This document shows, piece by piece, positions 1 through 7,708 of a DNA stretch of 36,311 nucleotides. Source of the DNA: an uncultured Anaerolineales bacterium (GTDB lineage Bacteria > Chloroflexota > Anaerolineae > Anaerolineales > UBA4823); the NCBI GenBank assembly GCA_903872065.1, contig CAIQJJ010000830.1, positions 1 to 36,311 on the forward strand. Direction: 5' to 3'. The notes below the pieces were generated by a model. It searched no databases. It was not told the DNA's origin and saw only the letters and a program-made list of their open reading frames with translations. The position numbers and the translations under genes were made by a program. Every line of letters begins with the position of its first letter. Position 1 is the stretch's first letter.

Positions 1-358
1 CCTGCGGCAGCAGATTGTACGACTGGAAGATGAAACCGATCTTTTGGCCGCGGATGTGCTCCAATTGGGTGCGATTCATCTTGCTCACATCCTCGCCGGC
101 CAGGCGGTATGCGCCAGAGGTGGGGCGATCCAGGCAGCCCAGGATGTTCATCAGGGTGCTTTTGCCTGAGCCAGAAGGGCCCATGATGGCGACAAATTCG
201 CCGCTTTGGATGTGTAAATTGATCCCATCCAGCGCTGTCACCTGCATATCACCCATCTGGTAAATTTTTCTCATCTCGGTCACTTCGATGATATTGTTTT
301 TCGCCGGGGTCGGGATGGGTTTGCCGCCCGGCCCTGGCTCAGGAATGCTGCTGTTCAT
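1..358 (-). CDS. ABC transporter ATP-binding protein, MacB/LolD type (3' part outside the window)
   Basis: Only the first 119 codons are inside the window. The product is the nucleotide-binding subunit of an ABC exporter of the MacB/LolD/FtsE group, which energises export of drugs, peptides or lipoproteins together with a MacB-type permease. The Walker A motif GPSGSGKST is at residues 60-68 and the Q-loop glutamine in FQSYNLLPQ at about 112, after which the window ends. An N-terminal extension of about 20 residues, rich in Pro and Gly, precedes the usual start of the domain. The ATG overlaps the stop of the upstream membrane-fusion gene (ATGA, bases 355-358), so the two are translationally coupled in one operon. 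The permease gene presumably lies beyond base 1. Family assignment is firm; the exported substrate cannot be told. Confidence 0.93.
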   Translation of the reverse strand, partial: MNSSIPEPGPGGKPIPTPAKNNIIEVTEMRKIYQMGDMQVTALDGINLHIQSGEFVAIMGPSGSGKSTLMNILGCLDRPTSGAYRLAGEDVSKMNRTQLEHIRGQKIGFIFQSYNLLPQ

Positions 359-1941
359 TGGTTTGTCTCCACAATGCCTGTGGTCACAATATCGCCTTCA
401 TTCAGCCCGGACTTGATCTCAGCATAGGTCAAATCCATGATGCCGACTTCGACAATGTGCAGAACAGGTTTGCCATTGGTCATCACGAAGACGCCATATT
501 TGCCGGCGGATAATTCGCGCAGCGCCTCGACCGGCGCCAGCAGCACCCCTTCGGCTTTGCTGTTGATGATCTCAACACTGGCATTTAATCCGATGGGTAG
601 GGTCTGCGGCTTGGCAAAAGAGGTCAAGTCCAGCGAGGCCAGCGCCCGCACTGCGGTCACATTTTGCACTGAGGTCAGGCTGGGGTCTATACGGGTGATA
701 TGGCCGGTGAAGGTCTGGTTGGGCAGGGCGTCGAAGGTCACTTCGATCGCGTAGTTCAGTCCCACACTGTTCATGTCCGATTCATCTACCATCACTTCGA
801 GCATAGGCTGTTTCATATCGGCCAGCGTGATGATGGGGCTGCTGCTCACGTTATCGCCTACCTGGGCGTTGACAGCTAAGATAACGCCGTCGAACGGGGC
901 GACGATGGTTTGCCTGGCAATGGCCTCTTGTTTGACCACCAGTTGCGCCTGGGCGTTGGCTAATTCCGCCTCTGCCAGTTTGACATCGTATTCATCGGGC
1001 GCCGCTTTCAGATCAGCGAGTTTCTGCTCCAGTTCAGCCACCTGCGCCTTGGCCAGGGCGACATCCACCGCCGGCGGATTTTTGAGCGCCTCGAGCGTCT
1101 CTTGCGCCTTTAATAATTCTCCTTGCGCCTTGGCTAAGGTTGCCTTTTTCTCGGCAATCTCTGCCTCAGTGGGCGTTCCCAGGAACCAGTTCAAGTTAGC
1201 CAGGGCGCGGTTGCGCTCGGTTTTGGATGCAGCCAGGTTGCTCAAAGCCAGCGCCTTATTGGCGTTCTCTTCGGGGGTTCCGCCGGTGCGGTCATACATA
1301 TCCTGCATGCGATCGACTTTCTCTTGCGCCAACAAATAGGCGGCGCGCGCGGCTTCGACCTGTTCCTGGCTGCCGCGGTCGTAATTCAAATAGTTAACCG
1401 CCTTTTGCGCTTCGGTGACGACATCCTGAGCATTGATCACTGCCAGTTCCGCGGCTGCGATAGAGCTTTCAGAGGGATTCAGCAGCGTATCCAGCGCCTC
1501 CTGCGATTTGGCCAGGTTCACCTCTGCTTGCGCCAGGGTGACTGCGTCAGTGCCAGCTTTTAATTCATCCAGCGTCTTTTGCGCCTTAATCACCGCCAGT
1601 TCCGCCGAGCTTAATTGGGCGGCCAGCGTGGCGGATGATTCGGTGCTTTCCAGCGTGGCCAGGATATCCCCAGTGTTCACCTCGTCGCCCACTGCGACAT
1701 TCAGCTCAGTTAATTGGCCGCTGCTTTTGAAACTTAGCTTGACTTCCGCTGCAGATACTACCGATCCGGTACCGCTGGCTGAGATGATCAGATTGCCCTT
1801 GCGCACGGTTGCAGTTTGCACCTCAGATTCAGTGCTGGTTTGCGGCGCAGCCTGCGTTTTGTTGTAATATAAATACCCGCCTCCACCTGTGACAACTACC
1901 AAAACTGCCACGATAAACCAGAAACCAATTTTTCGAGCCAT
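355..1941 (-). CDS. HlyD/MacA-family membrane fusion (periplasmic adaptor-like) protein
   Basis: A 528-residue adaptor subunit of an ABC or RND exporter. Residues 6-28 form one N-terminal membrane anchor. The first lipoyl half follows at about 75-99 (GQLTELNVAVGDEVNTGDIL), then a very long Ala/Glu/Lys-rich helical hairpin from about 103 to 345. The second lipoyl half lies near 345-374 (APFDGVILAVNAQVGD), and a beta-barrel/membrane-proximal part runs to the C terminus. The hairpin is longer than in typical MacA, which suggests a long coiled coil. The ATG has AGGAGA just upstream. The gene is first in the operon with the ATPase gene and is divergent from a TetR gene across 196 bases. Those bases contain a TATACT element at 1999-2004 (minus strand) preceded by 11-bp-spaced repeats. 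Family is sure; substrate unknown. Confidence 0.93.
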   Translation of the reverse strand: MARKIGFWFIVAVLVVVTGGGGYLYYNKTQAAPQTSTESEVQTATVRKGNLIISASGTGSVVSAAEVKLSFKSSGQLTELNVAVGDEVNTGDILATLESTESSATLAAQLSSAELAVIKAQKTLDELKAGTDAVTLAQAEVNLAKSQEALDTLLNPSESSIAAAELAVINAQDVVTEAQKAVNYLNYDRGSQEQVEAARAAYLLAQEKVDRMQDMYDRTGGTPEENANKALALSNLAASKTERNRALANLNWFLGTPTEAEIAEKKATLAKAQGELLKAQETLEALKNPPAVDVALAKAQVAELEQKLADLKAAPDEYDVKLAEAELANAQAQLVVKQEAIARQTIVAPFDGVILAVNAQVGDNVSSSPIITLADMKQPMLEVMVDESDMNSVGLNYAIEVTFDALPNQTFTGHITRIDPSLTSVQNVTAVRALASLDLTSFAKPQTLPIGLNASVEIINSKAEGVLLAPVEALRELSAGKYGVFVMTNGKPVLHIVEVGIMDLTYAEIKSGLNEGDIVTTGIVETNQ

Positions 1942-1998
1942 AATCTTCTCCTTTGTGTCTTCGTTGTAAGTCTCAATCTTTCTTTGCTGCCAACTTTC

Positions 1999-2052
1999 AG
2001 TATAAAAGGCAATTGTTTAGAAATTGTTAAGAAGCCGTATGCACATTATTTA
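1999..2052 (-). promoter_or_regulatory. Candidate promoter of the hlyD-ABC operon with Pho-box-like 11-bp repeats
   Basis: Read on the minus strand, TTAAC begins at 2030 and TAAAC at 2019, exactly 11 bp apart. TATACT, a good -10 box, begins at 2004, exactly 15 bp after the start of the last repeat. Weaker units (TAAAT at 2052, CATAC at 2041) keep the same period. No -35 box is obvious, as expected for an activator-dependent promoter. The geometry equals that in front of the response regulator gene and pstS in this window. The region is AT-rich, so chance similarity is possible. Confidence 0.45.
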
Positions 2053-2075
2053 GATATTCCTGTGAAATTTTAAAC

Positions 2076-2118
2076 TTGACAGCGTCAAGATTTTGGGGGA
2101 TAATCTTGACGCTGTCTA
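2076..2118 (+). promoter_or_regulatory. tetR promoter overlapped by a duplicated operator
   Basis: A near-consensus sigma-70 promoter: TTGACA at 2076-2081, a 17-bp spacer and GATAAT at 2099-2104, predicting a start near 2111. A perfect inverted repeat with 15-bp arms (2078-2092 and 2102-2116, 9-bp spacer) covers it. Each arm sits in its own smaller palindrome, TTGAC-AGC-GTCAA (2076-2088) and TTGAC-GCT-GTCTA (2106-2118), with centres 30 bp apart, about three helical turns. This fits two TetR dimers on one face of the DNA, one over the -35 and one at the transcription start. Autorepression is an inference from the position. Confidence 0.8.
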
Positions 2119-2137
2119 GTTTAATGGTCAAAAAAGA

Positions 2138-2743
2138 ATGTTAGAGAATAAAAAGTATCATCACGGCGATTTGAAAAACGCCCTCATCCAGGCCGGCATC
2201 GCGATTCTCTCCGAAGAAGGCCTTAACGCCCTCAGCCTGCGCAAGGTCGCCCAGCGGGCGGGAGTCAGTCATGCCGCGCCATACGCCCATTTTGCCGATA
2301 AGCAAGCCCTGGTGGCGGCGATTTCAACGGAGGGCTACCGCTGCCTGTACGATCAAATGTATGCCGTGGTGCAGCTTTATCGCGATGATCCGCAGCGCCA
2401 ATTATTCGAGGGCGCCTGGGCTTATGTCCAGTTTGCCCTGGACGATCCGGCCCATTTTAAGATCACGCTTTCCGGCGCGGTCGAAATGGAAAAAGAGTAT
2501 CCCGCCTTTGTGGAACTCTCCCACAAGAGCTTTGAGTTGGTGCTTGAAATTGTGCAGCGCTGCCAGTCTGTGGGGACGCTTAAACCTGGCTCACCTGTGC
2601 TAATGGCGATGAGCGTCTGGAGTCTTGTTCACGGTTTTGTCTCTCTCTACCTGGAAGGGCAGTTTGCCTCTGAGTTTTCTGATCCAGCCGTGCTGCGCCA
2701 GGCGCTCATCTTCGCTCTGGAACAAATGATCTCCCATTATTGA
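2138..2743 (+). CDS. TetR/AcrR family transcriptional repressor with WHG-type C-terminal domain
   Basis: A 201-residue dimeric repressor of usual TetR length. The N-terminal helix-turn-helix lies in about residues 7-55 (LSLRKVAQRAGVSHAAPYAH is the recognition part). The C-terminal half carries the pattern VWSLVHGFVSLYLEGQF around 165-181, typical of the WHG ligand-binding domain of TetR proteins. It is divergent from the hlyD-ABC export operon and is preceded by a strong promoter covered by a double palindrome, so it probably represses itself and perhaps the exporter in response to a small molecule. Its 3' end overlaps the convergent acetyltransferase gene by 7 bases, with no terminator between them. 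The ligand is unknown. Confidence 0.93.
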   Translation: MLENKKYHHGDLKNALIQAGIAILSEEGLNALSLRKVAQRAGVSHAAPYAHFADKQALVAAISTEGYRCLYDQMYAVVQLYRDDPQRQLFEGAWAYVQFALDDPAHFKITLSGAVEMEKEYPAFVELSHKSFELVLEIVQRCQSVGTLKPGSPVLMAMSVWSLVHGFVSLYLEGQFASEFSDPAVLRQALIFALEQMISHY

Positions 2744-3948
2744 TAGTTTAACCCCGGAAAGAAAGCCGGCAAGGGGAAAAGCGCCGCGATCACCTCGGCC
2801 AGCGCTCCAGGGGCGCTGAAACTCACGCCAGCCGCATCGCCCATCACCAGGCGCGTCATCGTTGCCGTATCCAGTTCCAGGCGATCGGCTCCGCGCTGAA
2901 TGGTGCAGCGGTCGTCGTCGTTGCCGGCCAGCAGCGAGCCGTTTTGGCTGAAACGCAGCCCGCGCCGCAGTTTGCTCTCCAACCGTCCTCGCACATAGCC
3001 GCCCAGGTCGGCCATCAAGCCGCTGAAATTGATGATGCGCATGGTATGCTCGCGCAGACTCGCCAGTTGGCTGCGTCCGCCGCCTTGTTCAAGCAGGGCG
3101 ATCAGATCAGCGTCTTGCCAGGCGACTGGCGCTGAGATCTGGCTGATTCCATGCTGCGCCAGCGCCAGGCTTAATCCGCCGGCCAGGGCGGCGCGGCTGC
3201 CGGCGTATTCACTCAGATGGCGTATTTTGGGCGCGCCGGCAGCCATGGCGTCCCAGGGTATGCCCAGCAGCAGATAGGCGGCGGCTTGTCCATCTCGCTC
3301 TACCATCCACTGATCGGCGTGGATGTAGCCGTTCGGTTGGTAGAGCGCCCTGGCGAAATCATCGGGCCGGCGCAGGAAGTGCATTCCCTCCGCCTGGTAA
3401 AGTTGGCTGCAGCGCACCGCATCGGCGCTGCTCAAGGCGCGCAGGGCCAGGCCGCGGGTCTCCACCTGCAACTGCCCTGGCCGCAGATCGAAATCCAGGT
3501 AGCGCCCACTCAACGCGCATCCGGCGCGCGTATATAACCCGCGGTCGCCGGAAATGAGCATCAGCCGCGCCCCTTCCAACATCAGTTGTTGGGTGCAGTG
3601 CTTTAACAGCCGCCCGGCCAGCCGCTGCTCGCGAAACTCCGGGTGGGTGCAAACGCCGCCGACGCTGCCCACGCGAATCAAGCCATCCGGCGCTTTCAGG
3701 CGGTGATGGAAGATGCCGATTTGCGAGACCGGCTGACCCCGGTAGGCGATTAGATAAAGTCCCCCCCTGCGCGGGGCTGGCTCGTCTGCGACCGATTCGT
3801 CCGGCTCTTCTCTGCCGGCTTCGTCGCCGCTGGCCTCGTCGCCGCTGGCCTCGTCGCCAAAGCACAGGCGCGCCAGGCGGCTGCAGGCGCTTCTCTCACT
3901 GCCTCGCATCAGGCGAGGCCCATCGAAATCTGAAGTTAATTCTGTCAT
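2737..3948 (-). CDS. GNAT-family N-acetyltransferase, Eis-like architecture
   Basis: A 403-residue protein with an N-terminal GNAT domain whose acetyl-CoA-binding motif is visible at about 95-115 (VGGVCTHPEFREQRLAGRLL). A second, degenerate acetyltransferase-like part and a C-terminal region resembling the SCP2-like domain of Eis proteins follow. Eis-type enzymes acetylate amines such as aminoglycosides or protein lysines; the substrate here is unknown. The start at 3948 is chosen over an in-frame ATG at 3966 because AGGAG lies 7 bases upstream of it. Residues 31-57 form an acidic insertion built on a 15-base tandem repeat (GDEAS, GDEAS, GDEAG). The gene converges on and overlaps tetR. It is probably a single-gene unit. 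Confidence 0.8.
   Translation of the reverse strand: MTELTSDFDGPRLMRGSERSACSRLARLCFGDEASGDEASGDEAGREEPDESVADEPAPRRGGLYLIAYRGQPVSQIGIFHHRLKAPDGLIRVGSVGGVCTHPEFREQRLAGRLLKHCTQQLMLEGARLMLISGDRGLYTRAGCALSGRYLDFDLRPGQLQVETRGLALRALSSADAVRCSQLYQAEGMHFLRRPDDFARALYQPNGYIHADQWMVERDGQAAAYLLLGIPWDAMAAGAPKIRHLSEYAGSRAALAGGLSLALAQHGISQISAPVAWQDADLIALLEQGGGRSQLASLREHTMRIINFSGLMADLGGYVRGRLESKLRRGLRFSQNGSLLAGNDDDRCTIQRGADRLELDTATMTRLVMGDAAGVSFSAPGALAEVIAALFPLPAFFPGLNYQ
3821..3860 (-). repeat. 15-bp tandem repeat inside the GNAT gene
   Basis: About two and a half copies of TCGTCGCCGCTGGCC (plus-strand reading) at 3821-3835, 3836-3850 and 3851-3858. On the minus strand they encode GDEAS-GDEAS-GDEA in frame. 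The unit length is a multiple of three, so copy-number change would lengthen an acidic loop without breaking the gene. Confidence 0.85.
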
Positions 3949-3977
3949 GTTGATACTCCTGATCAAATCTTCAAAGG

Positions 3978-4030
3978 ATGCCCTATTTTAACATTGTCAA
4001 AATCGCAAAAGCCAGTCAAAATAAGGGCAT
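3978..4030. repeat. Imperfect inverted repeat between the GNAT and GGDEF genes
   Basis: Arms ATGCCCTATTTT (3978-3989) and AAAATAAGGGCAT (4018-4030) match except for one unpaired base. Between them lies TTTTAACATTGTCAAAA, itself nearly palindromic. The site sits between two divergent genes and could be an operator for either. No promoter of good quality is visible, so the role is unknown. Confidence 0.35.
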
Positions 4031-4083
4031 ACAAAATTCGTGTGTGGTTGTCCATGGAAAATTGCCCGGCAATGAGGTAGACA

Positions 4084-5754
4084 ATGCCTGATTCAATCGT
4101 AGAACTTGAAGAGCGCCTGGCGCAAGCCCAAACGCTTATCGAACAAATTGATGCGCTAAACGATCTCGCCTGGAGTTTACGCAATTATCAGACGGAACGC
4201 GCCCTGGAACTGGCGCAGCGCGCCTGTGAGTGGTCAACCAACGGTGAGTATTCTGCTCAACCCTATTCGCTGGGGGCGGCGATGAGTTTGATCACGCGGG
4301 CGTATATAGACCACCGGCAGGGAAAACTAGACCTTGCATTGGATGAATGCTTTCGGGCGCTGGCTTTGGTGGATGCGGAAAAACCCGGCCGGGTGGTGAT
4401 TGAAAGTTTGCGTTTGATCAGTTGGATTTATTACTACCTGGGCGATCATCCCAACGCCCTGGATTATAGTCTAAAAGCCGTGGCTCTTGCCCGCGCCGGT
4501 GGATATCGTTTACAACAAGCCTCGGTTTTGGATGCGCTGGCGATGATTCATGCCGCCTCAGGCGACGTTGACCAGGCTTTGAATGAGCATGAAGAGGCGC
4601 TGCAGCTCGCCCGCGAGGTCAATGATGAGGTTTTGGAAGCCATTGTGATGAACAACAACGCGTACGTCCTTTTAGAGCAGAAGGAGTATGCACGCGCCCT
4701 GGAGCGCGGGATGAAAAGCTGGGAGCTTGTGCGGCGGTTGAACTTGAATAAGCAGCGTTCGGATGTTGCGGACACGCTGGCGCAGATTTTGCAGCAGATG
4801 GGAGAGCCGGCGCGCGCCGAACAACTGATGCTGGAAACATTGGCGATCGACCGCGAAACGCAGCAGGATTTGGGACAGGCATATACTTTATTGAACCTGG
4901 GCGGGCTGCGCTTTTCGCAGCGAGACTTCGCCCGCGCCGAGGTGGATTTCCTCCAGGCTTTGGAAGTCGCCGCCAGGATCGGCGCGCGTCCCATCCAGAT
5001 GGATTCCTACCATTCCCTCGCGCGTGTGGCTGAGCAGAAGGGCGATTGGCAGCGGGCGTTTACCTATCATAAAGCCTTCCACGAATTCTACAAAGAACTG
5101 CACAACGAAAGAACCAGCCAGCGGATGTCGATCCTCAAAGTAGCCCACCAGGTTGAGACCGCCAAACGTGACGCGGAAATCTATCATTTGCGCAATGAAG
5201 AATTATTGCGCGAGATCGAAGAGCGCAAGAGGGTGGAGCAGGCTTTGCAGGAACTGGCCATTACTGATCCATTGACTGGTTTGCACAACCGGCGTCATTT
5301 TTTCAACCTTGCCGAGGCGTTGTTCAACCAGGCGGTGCGCTATCAGCGCCCGCTTTCCATTATTATTCTGGACATTGACCGTTTCAAGCAGGTTAACGAT
5401 ACTTATGGGCACCTGGTTGGCGACCAGGCGATCCGGCATCTGGCTGATGCGATCAGGCATTCGATCCGCCTGGCCGATGTGACGGCGCGTTTTGGCGGCG
5501 ACGAGTTTGTGATCCTGCTGCCCGAATCCGATCTGCCTCACGCCCTGGGGGCGGCTGAAAGAATGCGCGATTATGTCGCCACGTATCCAATCTGCGTTGC
5601 TGAGGCAAGCTTTCATGTGACGCTCAGCATCGGCGTTGCCACGATGCAGTACAGCGGTGAGACGATGGACCTCTTGCTGGAGCAGGCCGATCGCGCCCTC
5701 TACGCCGCCAAAAACAATGGCCGCAACCAGGTGCAAACCTATCGAGCCTTCTGA
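4084..5754 (+). CDS. TPR-repeat diguanylate cyclase (GGDEF domain)
   Basis: A 556-residue cytoplasmic protein that probably makes cyclic di-GMP from two GTP. Residues 1 to about 335 are tetratricopeptide repeats (for example A-L-EHEEALQLAREVND and NLGGLRFSQRDFARAEVDF), a protein-binding scaffold. A charged coiled-coil linker follows (EELLREIEERKRVEQALQEL, about 370-390). The GGDEF domain runs from TDPLTGLHNRR (394-404) to the end. The active-site loop is intact (GGDEF, 471-475), and the product-inhibition I-site RLAD lies at 462-465, exactly five residues before it. No membrane segment or signal peptide is seen, so its input probably comes through a TPR partner. GAGGT precedes the ATG by a few bases. 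No c-di-GMP effector is encoded nearby. Confidence 0.93.
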   Translation: MPDSIVELEERLAQAQTLIEQIDALNDLAWSLRNYQTERALELAQRACEWSTNGEYSAQPYSLGAAMSLITRAYIDHRQGKLDLALDECFRALALVDAEKPGRVVIESLRLISWIYYYLGDHPNALDYSLKAVALARAGGYRLQQASVLDALAMIHAASGDVDQALNEHEEALQLAREVNDEVLEAIVMNNNAYVLLEQKEYARALERGMKSWELVRRLNLNKQRSDVADTLAQILQQMGEPARAEQLMLETLAIDRETQQDLGQAYTLLNLGGLRFSQRDFARAEVDFLQALEVAARIGARPIQMDSYHSLARVAEQKGDWQRAFTYHKAFHEFYKELHNERTSQRMSILKVAHQVETAKRDAEIYHLRNEELLREIEERKRVEQALQELAITDPLTGLHNRRHFFNLAEALFNQAVRYQRPLSIIILDIDRFKQVNDTYGHLVGDQAIRHLADAIRHSIRLADVTARFGGDEFVILLPESDLPHALGAAERMRDYVATYPICVAEASFHVTLSIGVATMQYSGETMDLLLEQADRALYAAKNNGRNQVQTYRAF

Positions 5755-5787
5755 AGATATTTGTCCTTATTAAAGCGCTTGTAGGGA

Positions 5788-7005
5788 CTACGAAACCAAC
5801 ACTTCATGCGGCGCGCTGGCGACGCATCCCCGGTCATCGAAAACGTTCAAGAAGCAAACACTGGTGTTCAGGGGGATGGCGCTTTCTACCTCGCCTGTCA
5901 GGGGATCGAATTTCGCCGGCAGGCGGTTGAACTTGCGATCCTGCCACTGCCCAAGCGCCCGCGTGAAATTGATCTCCGCGGCGAGGATCGGACGGGCGCT
6001 GTCAAATTTCGCCCATAGACGCCCGCTTTCCTGTCCGCATGCGACCAGGCGCGGCAGAGGCGCTCCCTGGCCTAGCTGGCTGTCGGCGAAGACGCCGATC
6101 TCAGATGGCGCCCAACCATCGGCGTGGCTGTGCGGCATTTCCACGCGAATGCACAGGGTAGCGTCGCCGGCCGGCAGGCGGTAGGATTTTTGCAGCGAGT
6201 CCAGTGGGTAAGCAAAATCATTGGTGCCACTGACCCAGCACAGCGCCAGGCGCGCCGCTGGCAAGTGGACGGATGGGTCCCACAATTTTAACCAGCGTTC
6301 GACCAAATGCGGTGGGCGGTTGGGAAAGACAGTGTCATTCCAGACCGAGTTGTGGCCCAAGAAGCCGCAGCCGTAGACCGGGATGGCGCATTTCAATCCT
6401 GGTACAACCCCTGCTGTGATGCTGGTCATATAGCCGCCCCACGAAATCCCCGTTACGCCGATCCGGCTGGCATCCACCCCCGGCTGCGCCGCCAGCAGGG
6501 CGCGCGCCCGGCTGACCGCCGCCATGACGTGGAAAACCCATTGATCCCGGATTTCTTCGCCGGCTGCATCGAAGGACGCGTCCCATCCTGGCGGGCCGCC
6601 GAAGGGGTGGCGGGCGTGAGAGACGCCATCTTGAACTTGTGGTTTCTCAGGGACGCAGCCGCACTGATCTATGGCGATGGCAGCATACCCGCGCCGGTTC
6701 CAGATGCGCACCCATTCATCGAAGGCGGTTCCGCCGCCGCCGTGCAGCAAGATCATCGCCGCGCAGCGCCCTCCGGGCGGCAGGTAGGGTAGTCCCATCC
6801 AGGCAAAGACGCGGGTCGGCTGGTCTTTCCAGGGGATGTTTTCAAAGAATAGACCTTGTACACCGGGGGCGCGGTGTTCGGTCGCCGGCCAGGTTGCCGG
6901 CGGTTGATCCACTGCGGCCAGCTCCCAGGGGATGGAAGCGTCACTGGCCGCAGGTTGAAGAATCGAGGGAGATGTATTTGTGTCCATTCCCCGATCATAC
7001 CGCAT
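5788..7005 (-). CDS. Alpha/beta hydrolase (acetyl xylan esterase / prolyl oligopeptidase-like family)
   Basis: A 405-residue hydrolase of the group that includes dienelactone hydrolase-like and acetyl xylan esterase proteins. The oxyanion stretch MILLHGGGG is at about 84-92. The nucleophile elbow GISWGG (Ser188) is classical. The acid is probably Asp263 in SGTNDFAY and the base His292 or His294 in MPHSHADGW. No signal peptide is seen, so it should act in the cytoplasm. About 90 residues after the hydrolase core form a beta-rich C-terminal part. The start is uncertain: ATG at 7005 has no clear ribosome site, and an in-frame ATG at 6987 has GGGGA too close to it. The gene is divergent from an EthD-like gene over a 36-bp palindrome, so both may answer to one regulator. 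Substrate unknown. Confidence 0.82.
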   Translation of the reverse strand: MRYDRGMDTNTSPSILQPAASDASIPWELAAVDQPPATWPATEHRAPGVQGLFFENIPWKDQPTRVFAWMGLPYLPPGGRCAAMILLHGGGGTAFDEWVRIWNRRGYAAIAIDQCGCVPEKPQVQDGVSHARHPFGGPPGWDASFDAAGEEIRDQWVFHVMAAVSRARALLAAQPGVDASRIGVTGISWGGYMTSITAGVVPGLKCAIPVYGCGFLGHNSVWNDTVFPNRPPHLVERWLKLWDPSVHLPAARLALCWVSGTNDFAYPLDSLQKSYRLPAGDATLCIRVEMPHSHADGWAPSEIGVFADSQLGQGAPLPRLVACGQESGRLWAKFDSARPILAAEINFTRALGQWQDRKFNRLPAKFDPLTGEVESAIPLNTSVCFLNVFDDRGCVASAPHEVLVS

Positions 7006-7033
7006 TCGTCCAGATGGGACAATCGCAGAATTA

Positions 7034-7077
7034 ATAATACGATAATATTGATAAATATTATCGTATTATGGTAAAAT
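7034..7077 (+). promoter_or_regulatory. Perfect 36-bp inverted repeat and promoter between divergent genes
   Basis: Arms of 16 bp (7034-7049 and 7054-7069; left arm ATAATACGATAATATT) are separated by GATA. The right arm lies inside a plausible sigma-70 promoter: TTGATA at 7048-7053, an 18-bp spacer and TAAAAT at 7072-7077, reading toward the EthD-like gene. A repressor bound here would block the -35 and spacer. The arms are AT-rich but contain the conserved core ACGATAATA, which is unlike a simple hairpin terminator. The cognate regulator is not in the window. Confidence 0.7.
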
Positions 7078-7126
7078 GGGGTCATTGTCTGTTTATCGAA
7101 TGTGTAGTAAGAAAGAAGAGGTTGAC

Positions 7127-7447
7127 ATGGCTGAAGCAAGATTAATTGCATTGTATCCCTATCCATCCGATGTTGAGCAGTTCGAGCGTGACTATCAAGC
7201 GCATCTCAGGCTGCTGCGCGAGAAGCTGCAGCTTCCCGAAGGCGTCAAGCCGTATTCGGTGACGCGTTTTGTGGAGATCCCCGTTGGGAAGCCCGCTTTC
7301 TACCAGATGTTTATAATGACTTTCCCCTCGGCAGAGGCGCTGCAGGAGGGATTGAGCAACCCGGCAATGGTGGAACTGGCCGAGGACGCGGTGCGTGTTT
7401 CTTCTGGCGGGCCGCCAGTAATTATGGCCGGCGTCGAAGTCGCCTGA
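7127..7447 (+). CDS. EthD-family small protein (dimeric alpha-beta barrel)
   Basis: A 106-residue protein with the features of EthD-like proteins: an N-terminal strand MAEARLIALYP, a DVEQFERDYQAHL helix, and a C-terminal PAMVELAEDAVRVSSGGPPVIMAG segment. Members fold as ferredoxin-like dimers and include small reductases and breakdown proteins of unknown substrate. The start at 7127 is preferred over an ATG at 7076 because GAAGAGG precedes it and because 7076 lies inside the -10 box of the promoter. It stands alone, divergent from the alpha/beta hydrolase, and shares with it the 36-bp palindrome. The exact reaction is unknown. Confidence 0.8.
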   Translation: MAEARLIALYPYPSDVEQFERDYQAHLRLLREKLQLPEGVKPYSVTRFVEIPVGKPAFYQMFIMTFPSAEALQEGLSNPAMVELAEDAVRVSSGGPPVIMAGVEVA

Positions 7448-7509
7448 AGGAAAGTGTCCTGGCGCGGTTGAAGATTGCGCTTTTTCTCGTTCTGAAAATA
7501 GCGCCATTC

Positions 7510-7555
7510 AAAATTTCACTGCAGAGACCGCAGAGAAAAACTTAGCGGTCTCTGC
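7510..7555 (+). repeat. Intergenic hairpin repeat, copy A
   Basis: AAAATTTCACTGCAGAGACC begins at 7510. A perfect 11-bp hairpin follows: GCAGAGACCGC (7521-7531) and GCGGTCTCTGC (7545-7555) with a 13-base loop. A closely related element lies on the minus strand at 19464-19517, also intergenic and with the same AAAATTTCAC leader and a 14-base loop. The downstream bases are not a U-run, so it is not a classical terminator. The remaining intergenic sequence from 7448 to 7708 holds nothing else I can support. Confidence 0.75.
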
Positions 7556-7708
7556 TTTCGCCGCGGTGCAATTTTCATCCTTTGGGGTGTTGCCAAAAGA
7601 GGGGAAATAAACCCATCATTTTTGTTTGGAATTTCGCCCTGTGTATCGGCGCAAAAAGCGATAAAATAGCTCCACAATTGATCTCTGAACGATACAGAAA
7701 GGTCTCTC

